DNA of 64,000 nt from JAABRE01 sp964413275 (GTDB lineage Bacteria; Cyanobacteriota; Cyanobacteriia; Cyanobacteriales; JAABRE01). Both the position numbers and the translations under genes were made by a program. The notes below the pieces were generated by a model. That model was not told the DNA's origin. It ran no database searches and was given only the letters and a program-made list of their open reading frames with translations. Positions 35,397 to 43,784 of the stretch are shown one piece after another. Every line of letters starts with the position of its first letter. Within the stretch, counting starts at the first letter, position 1. The stretch is from assembly GCA_964413275.1 (NCBI GenBank), contig CAYPSO010000003.1:1-64000 (forward strand), in the 5' to 3' direction.

Positions 35397-36560
35397 CTAT
35401 AAAATACCAAGAAAATGTAAAGGCCCATGGCCACTAACTAATTCTATGATTACTCCCAGAAATCCTAACATGGCGAGTCTGCCATTCCAAACTTCAGCCG
35501 CAGTAGTTAAGCCCCATTCCCAACGCTCTTGGGGATACATTTTCATATTTTCCACAGGGTGAACTACTTCAGCAAAGGTACAAGGTTTATTATTTAATGA
35601 TGTTTGAACTAAATCAGCTAAAGATTCAATAAAAAGAGGATGAGTATTTAAAGCTGGTACACGCATAAAGTTATGAATACCAGCAGATTCTGCAATCTCT
35701 CGATATTCAATATCTATTTCCTGTAAAGTTTCAATATGTTCGGAAACAAAACTAATGGGTACTACTAATATATCTTTTATTCCTTTAGTGCCTAGCTCTT
35801 TTAAGGCATCTTCTGTGTAAGGTTGCAACCATTCCACAGGGCCTACCCGACTTTGATAAGCTAAGGTATAATCGTTACTACGATTTAAGGTTTCCATAAT
35901 TAGCTTAGTACATTCTTCAATTTCTTGTTGATAAGGATCGCCTGCTTCATCTACATAGCTTTGAGGTACTCCGTGGGCACTGAAGAAAATATGCACTTGC
36001 TCAGATTGAGGATGTTTATCCAATTCAGTAGCAATTAAATTGGCCATGGCTTGCAAATAGCCTTGATGATTGTACCAAGAAGGAATAATAGTATATTCAA
36101 GTTTTTTTAATTGTGGATCTTGAGCCCACATTTCTTCTAAAACTCGAAAGCTAGAACCACTGGTACTAATAGAAAATTGTGGATATAAGGGTAATATAAC
36201 TAATTTTTGCAGATTATCTTGTTTAATTTCGGCGATCGCTTCTTCTGTAAAAGGATACCAGTAACGCATTCCAATATATACTTTAACCTCAGAATTTTCT
36301 GTTTTTAATTTTTCTTCTAAAGCCTTACTTTGTTGTTCTGTAATCTTTCTTAATGGAGAGCCTCCTCCAATTTCTAAGTAATTGTCCTGAGATTTTTTAG
36401 CTCTTAAAGTAGAAATTAGCCATGCAAGGGGTTTTTGCATCCATTTAGCCGGTAATCTGATAATTTCTGGGTCAGAAAACAAATTAAACAGAAAAGGACG
36501 CACATCCTCTATTTTATCTGGACCACCTAAATTTAATAATAAAACTCCAAAACGCCCCAT
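35397..36560 (-). CDS. hemH: Ferrochelatase with C-terminal chlorophyll-binding helix
   Basis: 387 residues from the ATG at 36560; the longer frame begins at a GTG. The ferrochelatase domain (about 1-320) has GVLLLNLGGPD, a SAHGVPQSYVD motif and PVSFVSEHIETL with the active-site His and Glu. It inserts Fe2+ into protoporphyrin IX to make heme. After a linker (about 325-345) comes one membrane helix with EVWNGRLAMLGF, the ExxNxR chlorophyll-binding pattern shared with high-light-inducible proteins. This tail is typical of cyanobacterial and plastid enzymes and is thought to link heme synthesis to chlorophyll. The gene is convergent with the DUF4126-like gene. Confidence 0.95.
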   Translation of the reverse strand: MGRFGVLLLNLGGPDKIEDVRPFLFNLFSDPEIIRLPAKWMQKPLAWLISTLRAKKSQDNYLEIGGGSPLRKITEQQSKALEEKLKTENSEVKVYIGMRYWYPFTEEAIAEIKQDNLQKLVILPLYPQFSISTSGSSFRVLEEMWAQDPQLKKLEYTIIPSWYNHQGYLQAMANLIATELDKHPQSEQVHIFFSAHGVPQSYVDEAGDPYQQEIEECTKLIMETLNRSNDYTLAYQSRVGPVEWLQPYTEDALKELGTKGIKDILVVPISFVSEHIETLQEIDIEYREIAESAGIHNFMRVPALNTHPLFIESLADLVQTSLNNKPCTFAEVVHPVENMKMYPQERWEWGLTTAAEVWNGRLAMLGFLGVIIELVSGHGPLHFLGIL

Positions 36561-36661
36561 AGTTTTCACAATTTACTAAAAATTTTTATTTTCTTTACTA
36601 ATTGTAACAATATATCTTTTTATTCGTTTAACTTTTTTAACTTTTAATGTCAAGATGTGAA

Positions 36662-37824
36662 CTACCCCGCCCTGTCTAACGACGAGGGCGGAGCTTCGGA
36701 CTTCACAGGAGACTGCCTCAAAACCGACTTACGTCCGCCTTTTGGTCTTACATCTCCTCCATCCGCAGAGACGGGTGTTCCCCCCGTCTGTAACATCCTC
36801 AGTCCTTCTGCTCTAATGTTCATCGCCGCATTACCATCACGGTCATGGAGAGTTCCACAATGGGGACAAGTCCATTGTCTGACATTTAGTGGCATTTCGC
36901 CTATTTGATAAAAACAGTTAGAGCAAGTTTTAGAACTAGGAAACCATCTGTCAATTTCTATTAGCAAACCACTTTTTTCTTTGAGCTTATAGTCGATGAA
37001 ATTGACAAACATTCCCCAACCTACATCTGAGATTGCCTTTGCTAATTTGTGATTACGAACCATGCCCTTGACGTTTAGATTCTCAACGACTACCACCTGT
37101 GATTTATCCACTATTTTTCTTGATAGTTTATGGAGGTAATCTTGGCGAGCATTACTTATACGTTCGTGTACTTTAGCTACTAGCTTTCTAGCTTTTTCTC
37201 TTGATTTTGAACCTTTCTCTTTATGGGATAATTTTTGCTGTTTACGAGCTAAGTTTTTTTCGTGCCTTTTTAGATGCTTGGGATTAGCATACTTGCTAAC
37301 TTTTTCACCATCAAAAGTTACAGCAAAGTCTAATAAACCGAGGTCAATTCCTGTTGTTTTACCAATCCCCCCTTTAGTTCCCCCCTTACCAAGGGGGGTT
37401 AGGGGGGATGGGAATTTCTCTTTTGTGTCAAACAAAAGACTAGCATAATATTTCCCAGAAGGTGTTCTGCTAATGGTAACAGTTTTAATTTCCCCTTCAA
37501 AAATGCGATGAATTGAGGCTTTTACTAACCCATTTATCTTAGGTAATTTAAGTTCACCATCGACTATTTTTACGCTTTGAGGGAACTGAATTGACTGCTT
37601 TCCTTGATAACTTTTGAAACGAGGATATTTAGCTCGTTTTTCAAAGAAATTTTTGAAAGCTTTGGTCAGATTAAGGGTAGCGGATTGCAAAACTTGAGAA
37701 TGACATTCCCCTAACCAGGCGGAAGAAACCGCTCTCTTTAGCTTAGGTAATTCCTTGTTAAGTGCAATTTGGCTAACTCCCTTACCTGTTTGTTTATATG
37801 TTTCATTACACAAATTGAGCGCAA
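36662..37824 (-). CDS. tnpB: TnpB RNA-guided nuclease, 5' end lost in the gap
   Basis: About 387 residues are readable; the N-terminal 35 or so are in the scaffold gap. The RuvC-like residues are present: D in TGIDLGLLDFAV, E in VVVENLNVKGM and the last D in LHDRDGNAAMN. A CSNC...CPHC zinc finger lies between the second and third. TnpB cuts DNA beside a short motif, guided by an omega-RNA made from the element's 3' end. The stop codon lies inside that end, so CDS and omega-RNA overlap. An in-frame repeat insert (near KFPSPLTPLGKGG) sits just before the first RuvC motif. Activity is unknown. Confidence 0.88.
37365..37412. repeat. GC-rich repeat inserted in frame in tnpB
   Basis: A 48-bp segment of C-runs and G-runs (CCTTACCAAGGGGGG core) encodes PSPLTPLGKGGTKGG in the minus frame. 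A related sequence at 42889-42954 sits inside a pilin gene. Such repeats are often tolerated in coding regions of cyanobacteria. Confidence 0.8.
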
Positions 37825-37924
37825 NNNNNNNNNNNNNNNNNNNNNNNNNNNNNNNNNNNNNNNNNNNNNNNNNNNNNNNNNNNNNNNNNNNNNNNNNNNN
37901 NNNNNNNNNNNNNNNNNNNNNNNN
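37825..37924. other. Scaffold gap of 100 N
   Basis: A run of exactly 100 N, probably of arbitrary length. AGCGCAA occurs directly on both sides (37818-37824 and 37925-37931). The missing part must contain at least the N-terminal codons of tnpB. Confidence 0.99.
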
Positions 37925-38133
37925 AGCGCAAGATTTTGATTTTGTGTATTTGTGTATTATTGAGGGGAACTTATATTTTGGTCGCCATTCATCCCCACAC
38001 GGAAAGCGAGGGATGGGGAATTCTGGCGACATTTCAGTTAATTGATTATAAATCATAAGCAATTAACTATTACCTCAATTATTAGATATAATGGCAGGTT
38101 GGACTTAAAATAACCGTTATGGAGGTAAAAATC

Positions 38134-38370
38134 ATGGCTCGTCAATGCCAACTCACAGGTAAAAAAGCTAATAATGCTTTCGCTGTATCCCACTCCCATC
38201 GTCGAACCAAAAGATTACAACACGCTAATTTACAGTCAAAACGAGTTTGGTGGGCTGAAGGAAAACGTTGGGTAAAATTACTACTTTCCACTAGAGCGAT
38301 TAAAACTCTTGAAAAAAAGGGTCTTCAAGCGATGGCCAAAGAAGCTGGGATTAATCTTAATAAATACTAA
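38134..38370 (+). CDS. rpmB: 50S ribosomal protein L28
   Basis: 78 residues from the ATG at 38134, which has a GGAGG site at 38121-38125; an upstream in-frame ATG at 38119 would overlap that site. The start MARQCQLTGKKANNAFAVSHSHRRTKR and the basic composition match L28 (bL28). It binds 23S rRNA. It appears to be a single-gene transcript ending at the hairpin at 38397. Confidence 0.96.
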   Translation: MARQCQLTGKKANNAFAVSHSHRRTKRLQHANLQSKRVWWAEGKRWVKLLLSTRAIKTLEKKGLQAMAKEAGINLNKY

Positions 38371-38396
38371 TTTTATGGCAATTTCCTGCCAACTAC

Positions 38397-38425
38397 GTCC
38401 GCATCATGCGGACTTTATATTTTAT
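38397..38425 (+). terminator. Intrinsic terminator of rpmB
   Basis: GTCCGCA (38397-38403) and TGCGGAC (38407-38413) form a perfect 7-bp stem with a 3-nt loop, followed by a T-rich tail (TTTATATTTTATAG). It lies 26 bp past the rpmB stop. Confidence 0.82.
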
Positions 38426-38565
38426 AGCATTGTTTAAGTGACTTAAATCACAAATAATTATTAATATAATCACACATTATCAATTGATAACAAATATATA
38501 ATTGAAACAGATAAATAAAAATTTATAAATATTCTTAAAAATCATAACAAACTCAATAATTAACT

Positions 38566-39999
38566 ATGAACAAAAAATTAATATTTGCACTTTTAAACTA
38601 TAAATCCAAGGAGAGCGGATTTACTACTGCTCTGGCAGTAGGTTTGGGATTAGTTATGCTCTTAGTTGGTACAACCATGATGCTTAGGTCTCAAGGTAGC
38701 CAAGCTAATTCCTTTTTACAAAAAGAAACTGCACTGAGCTTAGGTATAGCAGAAGGTGGCATGACCAGAAGCTTATCAAAACTAAATAGCGGTAAGTATT
38801 CCGATTATTTAAAATATAGTTACGATCCCAATGGTTATTTAGGTACTGCTGTTAATGAGTGGGAAAATCCAGTTAGTTTAGGCCTTTGTACCGTAACTCC
38901 TGATGCTCTACAAGGTGATGTAACTGGTAAAGTTGCCGCAGGAGATGGGGAATATGAATTATTAGCTTACCGCTATAATAGTGGTGATGAGACTTCTCAA
39001 CTATTAGTTAAAAGTACAAAATCATCAGCAGAATCAAAAGTTCAAGTCAAAGTTAACCTTGAAGAGGCTATTTTAGATAATTCCTTTCCGGGGGTTTATG
39101 CCAGTGAAGTAGTTAGTCTTGGAGGCAATAGCATTATTAAAACTGCGGGGGGTAGTGGAGACTCTGCTAATGTAATTTGTCGTGATTGTTACGATAACTT
39201 AAATAGCGGACAAAAAAGCGGTATTACCTTAGATTGTGAAAATGGTTTTATCTCCAAAGAAACAGCCTTAGATATTATGCAAGCTAGTGATGTTAATAAT
39301 GTAGATGGTAATGCCTATATTTATAATGTAGATCTTCCCACTCTTCCCAGCGCACCCACTCAGCAATGCTCCTCAACTGCGCCAAAAAATCAAGAATGTT
39401 ACATACCTATTAATCCTATTTCTGGGGCTATGACCTTGCCAAGACCAACCGATGTTACTGACAGAGCAACTTGGCTTTGGAGTGATATGACTGTTCCTTA
39501 TCATTATGTTATAGGTAATTATAGTAATACAAACCAAGACTCTATTACCATGACTGGTAACACTGCAATTTTAACTGCCGACACATCCATTGCCAGTATC
39601 CGTATTTACGCAGACCGAGATGTTAAACTCGCTGGTGGCGGTGGTAGTGGTACATCGGTGGTGCATAATGGCTCTCCAGAGCGTTTGGCTCTATTTGGCA
39701 CTGGAGGAACAGATCAAGATATTACTATTAATGGTGGTGCTCAAGCGATTAATATGTTTATTTTTGCACCTAAGGCTACTGTGGGTGTTAATGGTGGTTC
39801 TAGCGATCCAGATTTGGTTGGTGTAGTTTGGTCGGATACTTGGAATGGTTCATCTAGCGGTAATGTTGCCATAGAAATTCCCGATGGCATGGCAGAAAAA
39901 TTATCTGATGAATTTGGTGGTAGTTATAACGTAGGAATTAAAGTTTATTCCACCAGCGCACCTAAGAATTGGCGCAGAACAGATATTGATACTAACTAG
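38566..39999 (+). CDS. Type IV pilin-like protein (PilX-like), first of a minor-pilin cluster
   Basis: 477 residues. A short basic leader ends at a Gly-Phe pair (ESGFTTALAVGLGLVMLLVGTTM), then a hydrophobic helix as in prepilins. The glutamate at position +5 is absent, which fits PilX-like minor pilins. The rest is a large exported domain rich in Ser, Gly and Asn, with a beta-solenoid-like look (GGNSIIKTAGGSGDSANV, NGGAQAINMFIFAPKATVGV). It starts a run of five genes on the plus strand, 38566-43573. These would make tip or assembly pilins for twitching motility or DNA uptake, in the inner membrane and periplasm before assembly. Confidence 0.75.
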   Translation: MNKKLIFALLNYKSKESGFTTALAVGLGLVMLLVGTTMMLRSQGSQANSFLQKETALSLGIAEGGMTRSLSKLNSGKYSDYLKYSYDPNGYLGTAVNEWENPVSLGLCTVTPDALQGDVTGKVAAGDGEYELLAYRYNSGDETSQLLVKSTKSSAESKVQVKVNLEEAILDNSFPGVYASEVVSLGGNSIIKTAGGSGDSANVICRDCYDNLNSGQKSGITLDCENGFISKETALDIMQASDVNNVDGNAYIYNVDLPTLPSAPTQQCSSTAPKNQECYIPINPISGAMTLPRPTDVTDRATWLWSDMTVPYHYVIGNYSNTNQDSITMTGNTAILTADTSIASIRIYADRDVKLAGGGGSGTSVVHNGSPERLALFGTGGTDQDITINGGAQAINMFIFAPKATVGVNGGSSDPDLVGVVWSDTWNGSSSGNVAIEIPDGMAEKLSDEFGGSYNVGIKVYSTSAPKNWRRTDIDTN

Positions 40000-40219
40000 T
40001 AATAATACGTAAAAATATTTAATCAATTAATAATTAATATTAGTGAATATACGGAAGCAATTTATCTTTGTAAAGAGTTAGTTAAATTGATTTATTTGGG
40101 TGAAAATGTAACTATAATGAATTTGAAAGGCTAAAAATAAATCAACCTTTTTACTAAAAATACACTGTCCCAATAACTAACAATTAACTAATATTAAAAT
40201 TAAGGAACGCTACTTAATA

Positions 40220-41773
40220 ATGAATACTAAAATGAAACTATTATTACTAGGCGGACAATTAAAAGAAAAAGGTTTTTCTTCTGTATATGCTATGGGTATA
40301 GGTCTAGTTGGTTTAGCTGTAGGCATGACTCTGATGGCTCGTGACCATAAAGGACAAGTAGTGGCCTATACTCAACAGGAATTTAATCAGGTATCATCTA
40401 TTGCTGATGTAGGTGTTACTCGTATTCAATCTGTTTTGTTAAGAGTTCCGGGTTTGGCCAAGCAAGAATACAATGGTGATAACGGTACTGATGAGTGGAC
40501 AGCCTATGCTACAGAATTGGATGCTGGTGGTGGAGTTTGCGGTGTTACCATAACTGATATTCTTAATACAGTCATACAACAACCTTTTAATGATGCAGGT
40601 GGTGCTGGTAAATTTAGATTGGTAAGTTATACTCCCCCTGGTGCTGGTGGTGGAGAAGGCACTTTAAAAATTCAAGCTACTACAGATACCACTGTTGCAA
40701 GTGTGTCAGACTTTAATAAGACTAACAGTGGTAAATCTACCATCGAAGTTAAAATTCCTCTCAATGATGGTACAGGCACAACACCACCGGGCTTATGGGT
40801 AGCGACTTTTGATGATGGCTCAAACAAAAGTCTTGGTGAAACTAACCAACAAATTAATGCTGATGTTGTCACCCAAGATTGTAATACTGATGATTTTAAT
40901 TCAACTAAGAATTTCCCTTCCGGTACTAATTGGCGGGTATCAGCACAACCAATGATTAAGTTTCCTGATTTACCAGAGTTACCATCTAATATAACTGCTT
41001 TAAGTGATTTATCATCATGTTCGGCACTAACCACAAGTTCTACTCCTAACCAAAATATATTGGCTCAAGTAGCCGATCAATTTAAAGGTGTATTTATTTC
41101 TCCTGCTATGGCTGCTAATGATAAAGGTAAAGGTAAAGACAGTAGTAGCGGTAGTAGTGGCAGTAAAGGTAGCAGTAAAAAAACCATCAGCTTACCCGGA
41201 GTTTGTGCAACAGCAGCTTATAATGATCAAGGAACACCTTCTGACACCAGCGACGACACCTACGACTTTTTAGTAAGTGAGTTAAGTTCTGATGATATAA
41301 CCGTTGATTTAACTGGTTTAACTGGAAAGGCCGTCAGGATTTTTGTTCAGGGCAATATTGAGTTAAAAGGAAATGCTGGTATATCCTCAGAGCCTAATAC
41401 CTTACAAATCTATGGTAGTAATGGTGCAGGTATTAATGGTAAAGCCGTAAATTATGCTCTACCCGGAGATAGTAATCAATATACTACAACAGAGGTCTTA
41501 ACCAGAGGCGGTGCTAACATTTATTCCTTCTTGTTTGCTCCCGCAGCCACAGCCGGTGTTAAAGGTGGTGGTAATGGTGGTGGATTTTATGGTGTAATGT
41601 GGGTAAATAACTGGGCTGGGCCTGGTTTCGGTTCTAGTTCTAATAAAATTGTGATCGATCCACCAAGCAACTTTAATTGGGATTTACTTCCTGAGAATAT
41701 GATTGATAGTATCACTGTCTTACCGGGTAATGGTATTCAACCTTTAACGGCTCGTTATAGAAAAGAATCTTAG
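40220..41773 (+). CDS. Type IV pilin-like protein with Ser-rich linker
   Basis: 517 residues, built like the preceding gene and probably a paralogue: leader ending EKGFSSVYAMGIGLVG, no glutamate at +5, a single N-terminal helix, and a large C-terminal domain that again contains an ANIYSFLFAPAATAGVKGG-like stretch. A low-complexity linker (GKGKDSSSGSSGSKG) lies near residues 302-320. The 220-bp spacer before it holds nothing recognisable. The two large proteins may be alternative or paired tip subunits. Confidence 0.72.
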   Translation: MNTKMKLLLLGGQLKEKGFSSVYAMGIGLVGLAVGMTLMARDHKGQVVAYTQQEFNQVSSIADVGVTRIQSVLLRVPGLAKQEYNGDNGTDEWTAYATELDAGGGVCGVTITDILNTVIQQPFNDAGGAGKFRLVSYTPPGAGGGEGTLKIQATTDTTVASVSDFNKTNSGKSTIEVKIPLNDGTGTTPPGLWVATFDDGSNKSLGETNQQINADVVTQDCNTDDFNSTKNFPSGTNWRVSAQPMIKFPDLPELPSNITALSDLSSCSALTTSSTPNQNILAQVADQFKGVFISPAMAANDKGKGKDSSSGSSGSKGSSKKTISLPGVCATAAYNDQGTPSDTSDDTYDFLVSELSSDDITVDLTGLTGKAVRIFVQGNIELKGNAGISSEPNTLQIYGSNGAGINGKAVNYALPGDSNQYTTTEVLTRGGANIYSFLFAPAATAGVKGGGNGGGFYGVMWVNNWAGPGFGSSSNKIVIDPPSNFNWDLLPENMIDSITVLPGNGIQPLTARYRKES

Positions 41774-41799
41774 AATAATAGATAAAAAGAAGATCTTAA

Positions 41800-42300
41800 A
41801 TGAGGTATCCTATGATTTCATCCATATTCAAAACAAAACCAGAAATAACTGAAGAAGGTTTTACGATCATCGATGTGATCATAGGTATCCTTATTGCTAG
41901 TACCTTTTTATTAGTCAGTCTCCAATCTATGGTACTCGCTACCTATTTTCGGGTAGCTGCCCAACAATCTTCTGAAGGTATTCTCTTAATACAACAAGAT
42001 TTAGAAGAAATTAGATATTTAGCTACAACTACTAATCTTCCCTACGATACAACTTTATGTAGTCCTGCTAATGCTTCCTCTGGATATGGCCAAACCTTAT
42101 TAGATTCTCTTCCTACTGTCACCAATCCTCAGAAGATCAATAACTTACAATACAATTTAACTCGTAACGCAACAGTCGCCTCAGACTCTCCCTACAACAT
42201 TTTACAATTAAGCTATCAAATTACATCTTCAGATGATGGAGATGAAGTAGCAACATTATATACGGAGGTGATACCAGATGCGGCGTTTGAATGTAACTAA
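41800..42300 (+). CDS. PilV-like minor pilin
   Basis: 166 residues. Cleavage is expected at G-F in EEGFTIIDVIIGILIAS; the usual glutamate at +5 is an aspartate. The 22-residue helix is followed by a small soluble domain with two cysteines (LCSPAN and the final FECN). It begins 27 bp after the previous gene and overlaps the next by 23 bp, so the cluster is translated as one operon. Confidence 0.82.
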   Translation: MRYPMISSIFKTKPEITEEGFTIIDVIIGILIASTFLLVSLQSMVLATYFRVAAQQSSEGILLIQQDLEEIRYLATTTNLPYDTTLCSPANASSGYGQTLLDSLPTVTNPQKINNLQYNLTRNATVASDSPYNILQLSYQITSSDDGDEVATLYTEVIPDAAFECN

Positions 42301-42814
42301 TCATTCTTTGGGTTTTACATTATTTGAACAATTAGTTGTACTGGTTATTATTGGTGTTGTAACTGCTATAGCTGCTCCTAGTTTCTTGATTTTGAATCAA
42401 AAAGCAAAAGTTGATGATGCTATGAATAGTTTACGCATAGGTATTCAGGAAGGGCAAAGACAAGCAATTACGAAAAGCAAAGACTGTACTATTACTTTAC
42501 CCGCAACAGGTACAACTAACCCAACCATTCGTAGTGATTGTTTTCTTTATGGCAATGTTGAATTAAATGATGTCACTTTAGCTCACAATTATGCTCCTGA
42601 TGCAGTAGATCCAAGTATTAGTAAAATTGTTTTTGATTATAAAGGCAGACCAAGTACGATTAGTGATAAAGGTACAATGGTTGTTTATATTCCGGGTATT
42701 GAACATCAAAAATGTTTAGTTATTTCTAATTTAATTGGTATGACTCGTTCTGGTGATTATGATGATGTTCAAACTAATGGTGTATCTAGCACTTCGTGTA
42801 CAACTTCAAATTAA
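42278..42814 (+). CDS. FimT/GspH-like minor pilin
   Basis: 178 residues. The leader is about 12 residues, cleaved at LG-FTLFEQLVVLVIIGVV, with the canonical glutamate at +5. The segment after the helix (AMNSLRIGIQEGQRQAITKS) and a disulfide-sized spacing of cysteines fit the FimT/GspH group that helps start pilus assembly. The ATG lies inside the preceding gene, with a GGAGG site 10 bp upstream. Confidence 0.85.
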   Translation: MRRLNVTNHSLGFTLFEQLVVLVIIGVVTAIAAPSFLILNQKAKVDDAMNSLRIGIQEGQRQAITKSKDCTITLPATGTTNPTIRSDCFLYGNVELNDVTLAHNYAPDAVDPSISKIVFDYKGRPSTISDKGTMVVYIPGIEHQKCLVISNLIGMTRSGDYDDVQTNGVSSTSCTTSN

Positions 42815-42832
42815 TTACTAATATTATTAATC

Positions 42833-43573
42833 ATGAAAATATCTTTTTTCAAATCTTTATTAAAAAAAAATTATATTAGAGCAGTTTTTGCCCCCCTAGC
42901 CCCTCTTAACCGCTCCTTAATCCCTTATAAGCCTTACCAAGGGGGGTGGGGTGGATTTACTTTAGTTGAACTATTAATAGCTAGTTTCATCGGAGGTTTA
43001 GTAATTGCTGGTGCAGGTTTTGGCTTAGTAAACATAGTAACGGCTAATGAAATTTCTGAAGCTAAAACCCAACGACGTCTTGAATTAAACCGAGCTATAG
43101 AATTTCTGTCTGAAGAAATCAGAATGTCAAATAAAATTAGTTCTGCTAGTGGTGGTACGTTTCCGGGTTCGGGAACTGGTGTATTATTATTAGATATAGC
43201 TGACGATCCTGATGATACTAATCCCAATCGAGTTTATTTTATTCGTTCAAGTACACCTACATGGATAGATAACTATACTATTAATCGTGCTTCAAGTGAT
43301 TATTCAAGTTCTATTAGTGTTTCTAGTCCTAGTGATAAAGTTTTAGTGGATGCTTTGGATGCTCCTTCTAATATTGATCCTTCTTCTACTGAAGTAACCG
43401 ATATTACTGCTGATTGTACCGGTGTCTCTGGTACTTTTTTAGGTGCTAATGGTTTTTATGCCTGTTTATATAGTGATAATCGTACCGTTGATTTGTATAT
43501 GTATGGCAGACTAAGTAAGGATAGTAATCAATATATAAAAGTTGCTACTAAAGTTTTTGCTCGCGCTCAGTAA
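42833..43573 (+). CDS. PilW-like minor pilin with an unusually long leader
   Basis: 246 residues. Cleavage is expected between G41 and F42 (GG-FTLVELLIASFIGG), with glutamate at +5, giving a 41-residue leader rather than the usual 6-25. Residues about 20-38 (APLAPLNRSLIPYKPYQGG) are encoded by a GC-rich dispersed repeat. The mature part has SEEIRMSN after the helix and a C-terminal cysteine pair, as in PilW/GspJ proteins. It is the last gene of the cluster, 18 bp after the FimT-like gene. Whether the long leader is processed is uncertain. Confidence 0.82.
   Translation: MKISFFKSLLKKNYIRAVFAPLAPLNRSLIPYKPYQGGWGGFTLVELLIASFIGGLVIAGAGFGLVNIVTANEISEAKTQRRLELNRAIEFLSEEIRMSNKISSASGGTFPGSGTGVLLLDIADDPDDTNPNRVYFIRSSTPTWIDNYTINRASSDYSSSISVSSPSDKVLVDALDAPSNIDPSSTEVTDITADCTGVSGTFLGANGFYACLYSDNRTVDLYMYGRLSKDSNQYIKVATKVFARAQ
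42889..42954. repeat. GC-rich repeat inserted in frame in a pilin gene
   Basis: C-runs and a CCTTACCAAGGGGGG core, related to 37365-37412. Here it forms part of the leader peptide of the PilW-like protein. Confidence 0.75.
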
Positions 43574-43623
43574 TATAGCAATTAGCAATTAGCTTTTAGC
43601 TTTTCTGGCATTATCAAATTATT

Positions 43624-43652
43624 GTAGGGGTTGAATAATATTCAACCCCTAC
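43624..43652. repeat. GTAGGGG-family palindrome after the pilin operon
   Basis: A near-perfect palindrome with GTAGGGG and CCCCTAC ends around TTGAATAATATTCAA. It follows the last pilin gene by 50 bp and could terminate the operon. Its right flank resembles that of the copy at 20241-20271. Confidence 0.85.
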
Positions 43653-43784
43653 GATATGTTATGGTGTGAACTTTTTTCCCCATAGCAGAAAATGAATTGG
43701 CTAGGATAGATGAGAATTGCTTGATTGACTAAAGCATTTAAAACAATAAAAATGTTAACAACATTAATCGATTGATTATGAGTT

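Larger units (their letters stand above)
36650..38045 (-). mobile_element. IS200/IS605-type element with TnpB and no visible TnpA
   Basis: The right end, on the minus strand, closes with GGGCGGGGTAGTTCAC near 36655 and contains a 7-bp hairpin (CCGCCCT 36667-36673, AGGGCGG 36685-36691), typical of IS605-group ends. The opposite side beyond the scaffold gap has a 7-bp stem (GTCGCCA 37981-37987, TGGCGAC 38024-38030) with further bulged pairing. The exact left boundary is not defined. No Y1 transposase gene (tnpA) is visible, though the gap could hide sequence. Such elements without tnpA depend on a partner elsewhere. Confidence 0.75.

Noticed and set aside
40672..41034. Minus-strand ORF inside a pilin gene
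   Set aside because: Antisense shadow of a repetitive low-complexity coding region.
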